DNA from: Streptosporangium sandarakinum
Lineage (GTDB): Bacteria; Actinomycetota; Actinomycetes; Streptosporangiales; Streptosporangiaceae
Assembly (NCBI RefSeq): GCF_013409935.1
Contig: NZ_JACCCO010000004.1
Coordinates: 62,001-126,000, forward strand
Length of the DNA stretch: 64,000 nucleotides
Direction: 5' to 3'
Each line of letters opens with the position of its first letter. The first letter of the stretch is position 1. A program made the translations under genes and the position numbers. Under the pieces are notes generated by a model. It ran no database searches. It was not told the DNA's origin and saw only the letters and a list, made by a program, of their open reading frames with translations. Shown one piece after another: positions 46,777-56,100 of this stretch.

Positions 46777-49674
46777 GTGGCGGTGACCGCGCCGACCGCG
46801 ATCGACCCGCCCGGTGACAAGCGGTCCCGGACGGCGAACCGGATGTTCGCTGAGCTGATGGACCTGCCCGCCGAGGAGCGGCGCCTGGTGCTGGAGGACC
46901 TGAGCGACGTCGAGGCGCGGCAGGTATACGCGGCCGCCTACCGGGCGGCCGGCACGTCGTTCGCGCTGTGGGCCGACGATCCGGTCGGGTTCGTCGAGCA
47001 GGTTCTCGGCGCGGCGGTGTGGTCGGTGCCCCGGCAGTTCATGACCGCGCTCACCGAGCACAAGCAGGTCGCCGTCCCGTCCTGCTTCGGGTCATCGAAG
47101 TGTGTGCCACATGATGAGTACATGCAACTTGCTGATGGATCTGTGGTAACCGCTGCTGACCTTGTGATGCGGCGGGAGTTTCATGTACTGGGTTGGCAAG
47201 AAGACGGCACGCAGACGGTGCGTCGTGCTCGGGCGGAGTGGAATCAGATCGAGCCCGTCTACCGGCTCACATCCGAGAGTGGACGGACGATCGTGCGCAA
47301 CGGCCACCACCCGCTCTGGGCTGCCAGAGCGGTGCGCAAGAGCCGCCCTGTGCACGATGACGGCACCTACAGCACGGGCTTGGTGCCGGAGAACATCGGA
47401 TGGAAGTCGATGGCCGATCTCGACCAGGAGCACGATCTCGTGCTGGTTCCCGAGGTCGTGAACACGGTGGGCGATGGGTGGATGCGGCAGGAGGAGGCGG
47501 CGGTCCTCGGCTATCTCCTGGGTGATGGGGGAACAACTCACGGGATTCGCTTCAGCCAAATGCCTGGCCCTGCCCTCGACGAGTTCATCCAGGCCGTGGA
47601 ATCCCTGGGCGCCCGCACCGTGGTGCTGAAGCCGAAGCCCGGGCAGCGGCATGTCGAGGTCGTCGTACGGAACACCGACGACGTGAAGACCAACCCGGTC
47701 CTGACCCTGGCCCGGCAGTGGGGCATCTTCGGCTGCAAGGCGACCGAGAAGCGCGTCCCGGCCGAGGTGTTCCGCATGCACCCGAGCGTCATCGCCACGG
47801 TGGTCGGCCGCTTGTTCTCCTGTGACGGCTACGTGCACGTCCGTACGGAGCGTCGGCGAAAGGACAAGACGCAGAAGATCAACGAGGCGTACATCGCGAT
47901 GACGCTCTCGAACGAGGGGCTGATCCGGGACTTCCAGCGACTCATGCTGCGGCTCGGCATTCCCGGCACCGTACGTCCCGTCAAGGGCGACTGGCAGGGT
48001 AAGGCGTTCACCGCCTGGCAATGGGTCATCACCACAGCCAAGGAGATCCTCCGATTCGCCGAGCTGATCGACGCGCCGGCGAAGAACGAAAAGGTCCAGC
48101 TGGCTGCCGAAGTCGCTGGACGGCGTAAGTTCACCTGGCAGTGGCAGTACCGAGACGCCCCGCCCGGATACCGGTGGGAGCGCATTCAGAGCGTCGAGGA
48201 GCTACCGCCTACGCAGACGGTCGCGATCGAGGTGGACGTGGATCACACCTGGGTCGATCTCTTCGTGGAACACAACACGTTCTCGTGCGGGCAGCTCGTC
48301 CTGTGGGCGTCGCTCGTGTACCCGGTCGGCACCAACACCGTGGTGACGCTCGCGCCGCTGTGGCGGCAGGTCGCCCGCCAGCTTTGGCCGGAGGTGCGGG
48401 CCGCGCACACCAGGGCGCGGCTGCCCGGCACGATCGACATGGCGCAGTACAAGCTGCCGGACGCGAACGGCCTCGACACGGTGGTGGCGTACGGGATCGC
48501 CGCCGCCCCGCACAACGAGGCGGCCGTGCAGGGTATCCACGCGGCGAACCTGCTGCTCGTGGTCGAGGAGGCCGGAGGCATCGCGCACACGATCGGCAAC
48601 AACCTGGCCGGTCTGCTCGTCGGCGAGGGCGCGAAGATGATCGCGATCGGCAACCCGCCGACCGATGAAGTCGGGACCTGGTTTGAGAAGCTGTGCGCCG
48701 ACCCCGAGGTCAAGACGATCCCCATCTCGGCGTTCAGCACGCCGAACCTGACGGGGGAGGACTTCGGGGAGTGCCAGTCGTGCCCGGGCGGTGGCCACTC
48801 CCCCGCCAAGCACATGGTGGATGCGGCGTGGATCGACCGGACGACCCGCGTCCACGGGCCGAAGTCCAACTACGTGCGGGCGAAGATCCACGCCCTGTTC
48901 CCGAAGGGCCTGGCGAACGTCGTCATCCCCTCCGACTGGGTGCAGGCCGCCGTCGATGCCGAGGAGCCGGAGCCGCGCGACGGCTGGGTGAGGCTGCGCG
49001 CCCTCAACCTGGACAGTGAGGATGGCGATTGGGTCGTCCAGGCCGGCGCGTGGGTGCGGCTCGGCGTCGACGTCGCCGCGGACGGCGGCGACGAACTCGT
49101 GGTCGCCCGCCTCGTGGGAGACCTGGCCACTGTGGAGCACTCCTCCAGCGGGCCGGAGAACGCCGACCCGGTCGCCGTGGCGGGGATGGTGCTGACGCAG
49201 ATCCTCCGGGCGGAGGCGGTCGCGGCCGCGCTGGGGTCGCGGCAGCGGGTGCGGGTGAAGGTCGATGGCAACGGTCTCGGCTGGGGTGTGGCGGGTCTGC
49301 TGGCGGCGTGGGGTCGGGAGGGCAGGCACGATGCGGAGATCGTGTCGGTGCTGGTGTCGGAGTCGCCGGGCCGGGAGCCGGATGAGGCGACGCTGCGGCC
49401 GTACCGCAAGAGGGATGAGATGTGGCTGGCCGGGCGGGCGCTGGTCCGGCCGGATGAGTACGGCGTGACCCGGCTGAGGCTGCGGGTGGACGACATGACC
49501 GCCGCGCAGCTATCGGCGCCGAAGTTGGCGACGAACTCCTCGGGGTACTCGGTCGTGGAGTCCAAGCCGGACATGAAGAAACGGGGCGTGTCCTCCCCAG
49601 ACCGGGGTGAGGCGATCCTCCTGGCGGTGTACGAGCCCGCGGAGGAGGGGGACGCTTGGCGCATCATCGTCTGA
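46777..49674 (+). CDS. Phage terminase large subunit containing an intein
   Basis: 965 codons from GTG 46777. Extein 1 (residues 1-108) ends at the P-loop: VAVPSCFGSSK. The intein fills residues 109-500 and extein 2 resumes TFSCGQLVLWAS, so splicing rebuilds the ATP-binding site SCFGSSKTFS. The ATPase Walker B is LLLVVEEAGGI. The C-terminal nuclease domain starts near LGVDVAADGGDELVVARL (first metal Asp) and continues to KVDGNGLGWGVAGLLAA. The mature product (~573 residues) is a normal large-terminase length; it packages DNA into heads. Next genes are the portal region, as expected. Confidence 0.9.
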   Translation: MAVTAPTAIDPPGDKRSRTANRMFAELMDLPAEERRLVLEDLSDVEARQVYAAAYRAAGTSFALWADDPVGFVEQVLGAAVWSVPRQFMTALTEHKQVAVPSCFGSSKCVPHDEYMQLADGSVVTAADLVMRREFHVLGWQEDGTQTVRRARAEWNQIEPVYRLTSESGRTIVRNGHHPLWAARAVRKSRPVHDDGTYSTGLVPENIGWKSMADLDQEHDLVLVPEVVNTVGDGWMRQEEAAVLGYLLGDGGTTHGIRFSQMPGPALDEFIQAVESLGARTVVLKPKPGQRHVEVVVRNTDDVKTNPVLTLARQWGIFGCKATEKRVPAEVFRMHPSVIATVVGRLFSCDGYVHVRTERRRKDKTQKINEAYIAMTLSNEGLIRDFQRLMLRLGIPGTVRPVKGDWQGKAFTAWQWVITTAKEILRFAELIDAPAKNEKVQLAAEVAGRRKFTWQWQYRDAPPGYRWERIQSVEELPPTQTVAIEVDVDHTWVDLFVEHNTFSCGQLVLWASLVYPVGTNTVVTLAPLWRQVARQLWPEVRAAHTRARLPGTIDMAQYKLPDANGLDTVVAYGIAAAPHNEAAVQGIHAANLLLVVEEAGGIAHTIGNNLAGLLVGEGAKMIAIGNPPTDEVGTWFEKLCADPEVKTIPISAFSTPNLTGEDFGECQSCPGGGHSPAKHMVDAAWIDRTTRVHGPKSNYVRAKIHALFPKGLANVVIPSDWVQAAVDAEEPEPRDGWVRLRALNLDSEDGDWVVQAGAWVRLGVDVAADGGDELVVARLVGDLATVEHSSSGPENADPVAVAGMVLTQILRAEAVAAALGSRQRVRVKVDGNGLGWGVAGLLAAWGREGRHDAEIVSVLVSESPGREPDEATLRPYRKRDEMWLAGRALVRPDEYGVTRLRLRVDDMTAAQLSAPKLATNSSGYSVVESKPDMKKRGVSSPDRGEAILLAVYEPAEEGDAWRIIV
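47101..48276 (+). other. Class 1 intein with LAGLIDADG endonuclease, in the terminase Walker A
   Basis: 392 residues (1176 bases). It starts with Cys (CVPHDEYMQLADGSVVTA, block A). GRTIVRNGHHPLWA is block B with the His. LGYLLGDGG and VVGRLFSCDGYVHV are the two dodecapeptide endonuclease motifs, of which the second keeps Asp. VAIEVDVDHTWVDLFVEHN is blocks F/G ending His-Asn, with Thr as +1 residue. All splicing residues are present. GC is lower than in the flanking exteins, consistent with horizontal homing. Confidence 0.9.
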
Positions 49675-49992
49675 AGCGGGCGAAAAGGACTCCCGCGCCC
49701 GCATTTCGGTTCACCAGGTATATGGAATTGTTATTGACCAATGTTTCGCGGCGGGTGTCACTCCGGTAGTTGCCAGGGCCTTTACCGCTGCTGACAGTGA
49801 TCGTTACGGTGTGAGCCGTCCTTCACCCCGTTGAAGGGCTCCAAGCTTCCCAACACTCGTCTTCGCATGCAGTTTCCGCGTCTGGCTTTTCGCTCCGAGA
49901 CGCGCCCCGGGACCTCACCGGGCGCTCTCGACCCCCGGAGTGGGCCGCCAGGAGCGGGCACGGTGTGCCGCTTCGCTGGGAGAGATAGCCAT
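49675..49992. other. Intergenic stretch between terminase and head genes
   Basis: No convincing gene. The first half is AT-richer (ATATGGAATTGTTATTGACC near 49720) and TTGACC/GTCACT is a weak promoter candidate. GATCGTTACGG at ~49799 only loosely resembles the GACGTWA word. The ribosome site GGGAGAG for the next gene lies at 49978-49984. Confidence 0.35.
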
Positions 49993-50394
49993 ATGCCTTA
50001 TCCGCCGGGCCACGCGTGGGGTGTCGCGCTGTTCCTGGAGCCGGCCGACCCTGACCTGATGTGGCGGCTGGCTGAAAAGCCCTACGTCACCTTCCCCGAA
50101 GACCTCAAGCACTTCCCTGGATACGAAGAGAACGGCCTCGTGTTCGAGGCGATGGACCGTTTGTGCGTGAAGTGCTGGCAGCGGTTCGACATGTGCGTGT
50201 GGGAGCCGTGCCTGGCCGACACCACCAACGGTGAGCACCTGCGGGGCGGTAACCCCGCCGAGCGGGCCGCCCGTACCCGGCCCGCCCCGGGCACCACCGC
50301 GGCGGAGATCATGGCCCGCCGGAGCAAACGGCGCCCGGCCGGTCGGGAGACGGTCGCCCTGATGCAGGCGAGTCGCCTGGACGGCCTCAACTAG
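49993..50394 (+). CDS. Hypothetical protein with Cys cluster, between terminase and portal
   Basis: 133 residues; ATG 49993 with GGGAGAG upstream. LFLEPADPDLMWRLAEKPYVTFPEDL precedes a four-Cys cluster (LCVKCWQRFDMCVWEPC), likely one zinc site, and a basic C-terminus (MARRSKRRPAGRE). No family recognised. Position suggests a head or packaging accessory, but this is inference. Confidence 0.5.
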   Translation: MPYPPGHAWGVALFLEPADPDLMWRLAEKPYVTFPEDLKHFPGYEENGLVFEAMDRLCVKCWQRFDMCVWEPCLADTTNGEHLRGGNPAERAARTRPAPGTTAAEIMARRSKRRPAGRETVALMQASRLDGLN

Positions 50395-50402
50395 CGCCGC
50401 AT

Positions 50403-50412
50403 GACGTAAACG
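50403..50412 (+). promoter_or_regulatory. GACGTAAACG element upstream of portal operon
   Basis: TGACGTAAACGCCC, 71 bases before the small membrane protein gene. One base different from GACGTTAACG; it shares TGACGTWAACGCCC with the site upstream of the endolysin. Confidence 0.45.
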
Positions 50413-50483
50413 CCCTGGGCCCCTACCGTGCCCCGGAGCCCGCCCCCACTACCAGGGCGGCGACCGGTACGGAGGGGCCCCAG

Positions 50484-50714
50484 GTGTATTTCGACCCGAA
50501 CGAGCTCGAAATCAGCAGCGACCAGCCTGCGCTGGATCCGGCCGCGGCCCGGCGGCGGGTGCAGCGCGACGTCGCCGGCCTGGTCCTGCTTCTCACCGGC
50601 GCGGTGGCCACGGTCGCCGCGGTTGCCGCGTGGTCACCCGCCGCCGCGGTCGCCGTGGCGGGCATCTACCTGATGGTCGCCGGCGGGTTCATCGCCTCCG
50701 GCCGGTCGAACTAG
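50484..50714 (+). CDS. Small two-helix membrane protein before portal
   Basis: 76 residues from GTG 50484. Acidic N-terminus (FDPNELEISSDQPALDPAAARRRVQR), two TM helices (VAGLVLLLTGAVATVAAVAAW and AAVAVAGIYLMVAGGFIA) and a short basic end. Placement between terminase and portal is unusual for a membrane protein; holin or entry-related roles are conceivable. 23 bases separate it from the portal start. Confidence 0.5.
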   Translation: MYFDPNELEISSDQPALDPAAARRRVQRDVAGLVLLLTGAVATVAAVAAWSPAAAVAVAGIYLMVAGGFIASGRSN

Positions 50715-50737
50715 ACCCGGCGAAAGGGGGTGCGGTG

Positions 50738-53017
50738 ATGGCACGCCGATTCCTGCCCGGCCTCCTGTCCGGCGGGGGAACGCCGCGGCGCTCCCCCGGC
50801 GAAGCTTTGGCGATGGAGGTCAAACAGCTGCTGCCCAACTACGGCACGGTCGCAGTCGCGGACTGGTCGAGTCACCTGTCGGTCGCGGCGCGGCGCGCGT
50901 GGACCGTTGACCGGGCCGTCGCTGAGGCGTTCGAGCGCACCGTGTGGGTGTTCAAGGCCGTCGACTCCATCGCCGAACACCAGGCGAACCTCGACTTCGT
51001 ACTACGGGACGACAAGAGCGGCGACCTCATCGAGGACGACCCGCTGCTGGAGCTGCTGAACGACGGCAAGGCCAACCAGTTAGAGACCGGCCGCCAGTTC
51101 CGCTACCGCCTGTCGGCGCAAATCCTGTTGTCGGCGCGGGGCGCGTTCGTGGAGATCACCACCGACCGGCGGGGCCGGCCGATCCGCCTGGACCTGCTGC
51201 CGCCGGGCCGCACACGGCCGGTGCCCGGCTTCAACGGCGACCTCCTGGCGCATTTCGAGACGATCACCCCGGACGGTACCCGGGTGCCGGTCCCGGCGGA
51301 GCGGGTCCGCTGGTTCCGCAAACCCCACCCGACCGACCCGTACATGGGCATCACCCCGTTGCAGGCCGCGGGCCTGTCGGTGGATCAGGACTTCCTGGCG
51401 AAGATCTACAACAACTCGTTCCTCCTCAACGACGGCCGCCCCGGTGGGGTGCTGAGCGTGGAAGGCCGCACGAACGAAACGGACGCGCGGAAGCTGGAGG
51501 AGCGGTTCGGGCGGGGCCCGGCGGAGGCCGGGAAGCTGACCGTGATCGGCGGCGGCAAGCTCAGCTATGTGGACCTGGGCGCAACACCGCGCGACATGGC
51601 GTACGGAGAGATGGCTTCCCGCGCCAAGGAGGAGGTCCTGGCCGCCTACGGCGTCGGCGAGACCGTACTCGGCAACTCGAGTGGCCGGACGTGGGACAAC
51701 GCCGAACAAGAGCTGTTCACGTTCTGGACGATCACCATGCCTCCGCACCTGCGGATCCTCACGACCGGGTTCGCGGAGGACGCCGGCGACGGGGTCCGCA
51801 GCGAGTTCGACACCGGGGCGGTGGAGGTGCTGCGCCGTACGGCGGAGGCACGCCGCCGGGAGGCGCGGGAGGAAGTCAAGGAGGGGCTGATCTCACCGGA
51901 TGAGTACCGGCAGATCGCCGAGTACGAGCCGTACGATCTGCCGCACACCCGGGCGATCTACATCGCGATGGGGCGGACGCCGATCCCGACGCGGCCGGAG
52001 GACGCCGCAGCGCTGGGGTTGGCATCCCCTGATCAGCAGGCCGGTGCGCCCGGCGAGCAACCCCCAGCGGAGGCGGAGCCAGAACCCGCCTCTGACGCTC
52101 CCGCCGACGCGGCCGCGCCCGACGCCGGCGACGCCGCGGCGGCGGCCGGTGAGGCGGCGGCGCTGGACGAGACGGATCCCGCGACCGGGCAGGCGTTCGG
52201 CATGCTGCAAAACATTCTCAACGAAGAACCCGCCACGGAGACGAAGACGCTGCTCACCCCCAGAACCGCGCGGGACGTGCGCGACCAGATCGAACCGGAC
52301 CTCCAGGCCGTCCTACAGGCCCTCACCCGGCGCCTCGTGCAGCGCACCGCCGCCCGCGTCGCCTCCCCCAAGCTGCGCAAGCACACCCGCCACTGGCAGG
52401 CCGAATACAAGGCCGACACCCGCGTCGGCTCCGCCCCCCTCGACTCAGGCAAAGCCGCCGACGTCGAGCAGTGGCAGCAGGAAGCAACCGCGGCCCTCAC
52501 CCCCGCCCTGGTGGCCACGGCCGCCACGGTCGCCGGGTTCCCGGACGGGCCCCGCATCAGCGCAGCCTCATGGCCCATCACCGAAGCCCGGGACTGGCTC
52601 GTGGCCGGCATTGTCGGCGCGGCCCGCCGGCTCAGCGTGCTCATCGCCACCGGCGACGCCGCCGGAGATGACATTGACAGGCTCGTGGCCGAAGTGCGCG
52701 CCCAACTGCCTGGGCTGGAGGAGTGGGCGGCTCGCGCCGGCGTGCAGGCCGCGACCGGCCTCACCCACGCCGTGGAGTACGTCGTCGCCCAGGACGCGGC
52801 CGGCCCGGGCGGGCTGGTGTCCGCCCTGTGGCGTACCCGCCGCGACGCCGACGTACGACCCTCACACGAAGCCGTGGACGGGCAGGTCCGCAGGGGTGGC
52901 ATGCCGTTCCAGGTGGGCGAAGCCGAGTTGCGGTGGCCGGGTGATTTCACCGGCCCCATCGAGGAGACCGCGAACTGCCGATGCCGCGTGTCGTGGACCG
53001 TCTCCCCGGCGCGGTGA
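50738..53017 (+). CDS. Portal protein fused to MuF-like minor head domain
   Basis: 759 residues; ATG 50738 after AAAGGGGG. Residues ~30-430 are an HK97-type portal (AFERTVWVFKAVDSIAEHQANL, LSARGAFVEITTDRRGRP, PYMGITPLQAAGLSVDQDFLAKIYNNSFL, VLAAYGVGETVLGNSSGRTWDNAEQE). An Ala/Pro linker (~455-510) leads to a helical region. The last ~45 residues (VRPSHEAVDGQVRRGGMPFQVG...RWPGD...ETANCRCRVSW) are the MuF/minor head motif with H-x-x-x-x-GQ and NCRC. The portal gates DNA; MuF proteins are often injected. Fusion of the two is known in some actinophages. Confidence 0.88.
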   Translation: MARRFLPGLLSGGGTPRRSPGEALAMEVKQLLPNYGTVAVADWSSHLSVAARRAWTVDRAVAEAFERTVWVFKAVDSIAEHQANLDFVLRDDKSGDLIEDDPLLELLNDGKANQLETGRQFRYRLSAQILLSARGAFVEITTDRRGRPIRLDLLPPGRTRPVPGFNGDLLAHFETITPDGTRVPVPAERVRWFRKPHPTDPYMGITPLQAAGLSVDQDFLAKIYNNSFLLNDGRPGGVLSVEGRTNETDARKLEERFGRGPAEAGKLTVIGGGKLSYVDLGATPRDMAYGEMASRAKEEVLAAYGVGETVLGNSSGRTWDNAEQELFTFWTITMPPHLRILTTGFAEDAGDGVRSEFDTGAVEVLRRTAEARRREAREEVKEGLISPDEYRQIAEYEPYDLPHTRAIYIAMGRTPIPTRPEDAAALGLASPDQQAGAPGEQPPAEAEPEPASDAPADAAAPDAGDAAAAAGEAAALDETDPATGQAFGMLQNILNEEPATETKTLLTPRTARDVRDQIEPDLQAVLQALTRRLVQRTAARVASPKLRKHTRHWQAEYKADTRVGSAPLDSGKAADVEQWQQEATAALTPALVATAATVAGFPDGPRISAASWPITEARDWLVAGIVGAARRLSVLIATGDAAGDDIDRLVAEVRAQLPGLEEWAARAGVQAATGLTHAVEYVVAQDAAGPGGLVSALWRTRRDADVRPSHEAVDGQVRRGGMPFQVGEAELRWPGDFTGPIEETANCRCRVSWTVSPAR

Positions 53018-53037
53018 CCGGCCGGGCGGGCTGATGA

Positions 53038-53047
53038 GACGTTAACG
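53038..53047 (+). promoter_or_regulatory. GACGTTAACG element upstream of the giant gene
   Basis: GAGACGTTAACGACGC, 58 bases before the TTG start of the giant protein and 20 bases after the portal stop. Exact copy of the 10-mer seen before the endolysin. Confidence 0.5.
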
Positions 53048-53105
53048 ACGCAAGGCGGCACCCTGCACCCCGCAACGCACACACCGGGGCATACGGGGGC
53101 TGGCT

Positions 53106-56100
53106 TTGTCCGAGTTCGACGCATGGGATGTCAAGGCGCGCCGCATCGGGCTCGGCGCTTCCAAGTTCAACGCTGACCTGCATCCCCGGGACCGGAAGGG
53201 CCGGTTCATCGAGACCGGCGCCGAGGTGCGGATCTGGGGCGGCGGCCGCGGCACGGTCATCAAGAACGTCGGTGGGGGCCGCATCGAGGTCCGCATGCTG
53301 GATAAAAAGGGCCGGCCGACCGACCGGGTCGAGCTGATCCACCGCAACTACCTGACCGTGGAGAAGCGGCCGGACGGCAGCAAGCCGACCAGCAAGGCCG
53401 CTGACAACCCCAAGCCACTGAAGGCTGAGGCGCCCACCGCGGGCAGCCGCAACTTCACCCCCAGCACGCCGGACGGGCGGACCCCCGTCAAGGACCTCAA
53501 GGGCGGCCAAGCCGTCATCGTCTACGGCCGCACTGGCCAGGGCGACGACCAGGACGTGCGACAGCACGTCGGCATGGTGCGCTGGGTCAAGCCCACCGAC
53601 GACGGCGGGTGGACGGTGCGCCTGGCCGGCGTGGACGAGATCGCCACACCGGTCGACGTCGAGATCGATGACCGTGACGCCGTCGCCCGCGTTCTGCCCA
53701 CGGGCAAGATGGCTGAGCTGACGGCCGCGATCCGCGACGGCAAGCCCGAGGCGACCCAGCTCGCGCGGGCCCTGCTCGCCGACGCCGTCGCCGAAGACGA
53801 CCGGGAAGCCGACTGGCAGGGCCTCACCCCCGACGCCGAGTGGGATGAGTGGGCGGCCACACTCAACGACCAGTTCGGCGCGGACACGTCCGGGGAGGAC
53901 CTGCGACGCGCCTACGAAAGCACCGTGGGCGACAAGCGGGTACGGCAGGCCGCGACCGCCAACAACGACGTCGAGAACTTCGGCTACGTCTTCGATGAGG
54001 CGCTGCAGGACCACATCGCCGAGGAGGCGGACCTGCGCGGTGGACTCGCGCAGGCGTTCTTCGCCCACGACAAGCGTTTCCACGAGACGTTCACCCGCGC
54101 CGCGCGGGACCGCGCCTACCAGGAGATCCGCGGCGGAGGATCGGGCGGGCGGGCCGAGCGGCCTGCGCCCGCCGCCAAGACGCCGGCCGCACCGCAGACT
54201 GTCGTCCCCGGCGACCTGGAGCGCGATGACCGGGTCACGTTCGACATCCCGGTGACGGCGGCGAACGTCGAACGGTTCGCCGGGGCCGGAGCGAAGAACC
54301 CGCCCAAGCCCGGCGCGACGGTGACGGTGCGCGGTGTCGTCGAGGGCGTCGAGACCGACATGTTCGGCGGGTCCCGGGTCCACCTGCGCCGCGACGGCGC
54401 CCAGTGGCAGAGCACGGGCGGCGGCGGACGCCTGGACGGCGACGGCCTGGAGTGGCCGCTGGATGAGGACCACGCCGTTCACAAGACCGGCAAGGCTGAA
54501 GCGCCTCAGCAGACCCGCCGCGGCGGTGGGTCGGTGCAGACTGCGCCGCAGGGTGGCCTGTTCTCCGACGTCGGCCGGGAAGCCGCGGGCACCGAGGACA
54601 TGTTCACCGCGCACGAGCGCGACCAGGAGCAGACGGGCGGGAAGATCAGCGGCCGGTCGGACAAGCCGCTGCTGCCGAACCGGTGGGGGGAGGCGTCCGC
54701 CCAGGCCGGCGGGATCGTCTACCACGAGGACGGCCAGATCGGTCGGGCCGTCCGGGCGATGGGCGATGACGGCCGCCTGGATGTCGACGGTGAACCGCTG
54801 GCCAACGTGCTCGGGCTACTGGCCACGGACGCGGTCGCGGGCCGCATCAGTTCACAAGAGCTGCTTGACCGGGTGAAGGCTCTGCGTGACCGGCTGCCGG
54901 AAGGCGGGCGGGCCCGGGCGGCTCTGGACCGGGCGGTCGCCGCGATGGACGCGCCGGACCGTCCGGCGCCGAACCTCCCCGATGGGGTGCCTCAGCCGCT
55001 CCGCGACCTGGCGGCGGACCTGCACAAGGTGCCCGCCGTACGGCGCGACCCGGACATGGAGCTGAGCCAGCTCAACGACATCGCCGCCCGGTGGGCGGAC
55101 GGCGGGCTGTCGTCGATGCGGCTGATCCGCGAGGTGCGCGCCATCGGTAACCGGCGGCACGAGTCCGTCGAGGGCAAGACGGAGATCGACCGCGCCGTGG
55201 CGCGGGCCGTGGACGGACTGGAGGAGCTGCGGCGCTCCGACCCCGAGGCGCTGCGCCCCGGCCGCGGCCGAGACGACCAGGACGCGGGCCGTCGCGATGC
55301 CGTCCCGGGCAGGGACGAGCAGGGGCGGCAGCCCGCCGAGGTCGCGCAGCCGGAAGACGCACCCGCCCCGGGCACCGCCGCGGCGGCCGCCGGGGGTGAG
55401 GAGCGGGCCAAGGAACTGCACGGCCAGGCCAAGGAAGCGTTCGACGCCGGCGACTACAGCCGCGCCCTGGAGCTGTACGACGACGCCGTGGCCGCGTGGC
55501 CGGACGCGCCGCCCGCGGTGAAGAAGCGGTTCGCCGAGAACCGGGCCGTCATCGAAAAGCGCATGCTGCGCAACGCCGACGATGCGACGCTGACCGAGCT
55601 CGCCAAGCAGCGCATCGGCGACGATTACCGCGTTGAGCGGGTCACCTACCGAGCCGACCAGTTGGAGCGCGGCGACCGGGTGGAGTTCCGCAGTGGCCGC
55701 ATCGTCACCGAAGGCGTGGTGCTGCGAGCGGAGAAGACCGGGCGGGGCCGCACCGCCAGGGTCCGCATCGACTACATCGACCACAACGGGCAGCGCGGGA
55801 GTGAGTCCCGGGTCGGCAACGGCAACGTCACCCGCCTGGTGCTGAACGAGTCCCGCGCTGAGGCGAATTTCCAGGTCACCGGCTACACCTTCGACCATGA
55901 CGGACGCAACCGGATCAACGCTGCGGGGGCCGCATTCGAGGCGGCGCTGGCCGGTGACGACCCCGACGCGGTGCAGCGGGCGCTCGATGAGCTGACGGCC
56001 GCGACGGATGAGGGCGTACGCAACGTCAACCCCAGCTCGTCGTACCGGCGCGATGCCGACAACGAGCGGCGGCGGATCAACGGCGCGGCGGCCGCCGCGC

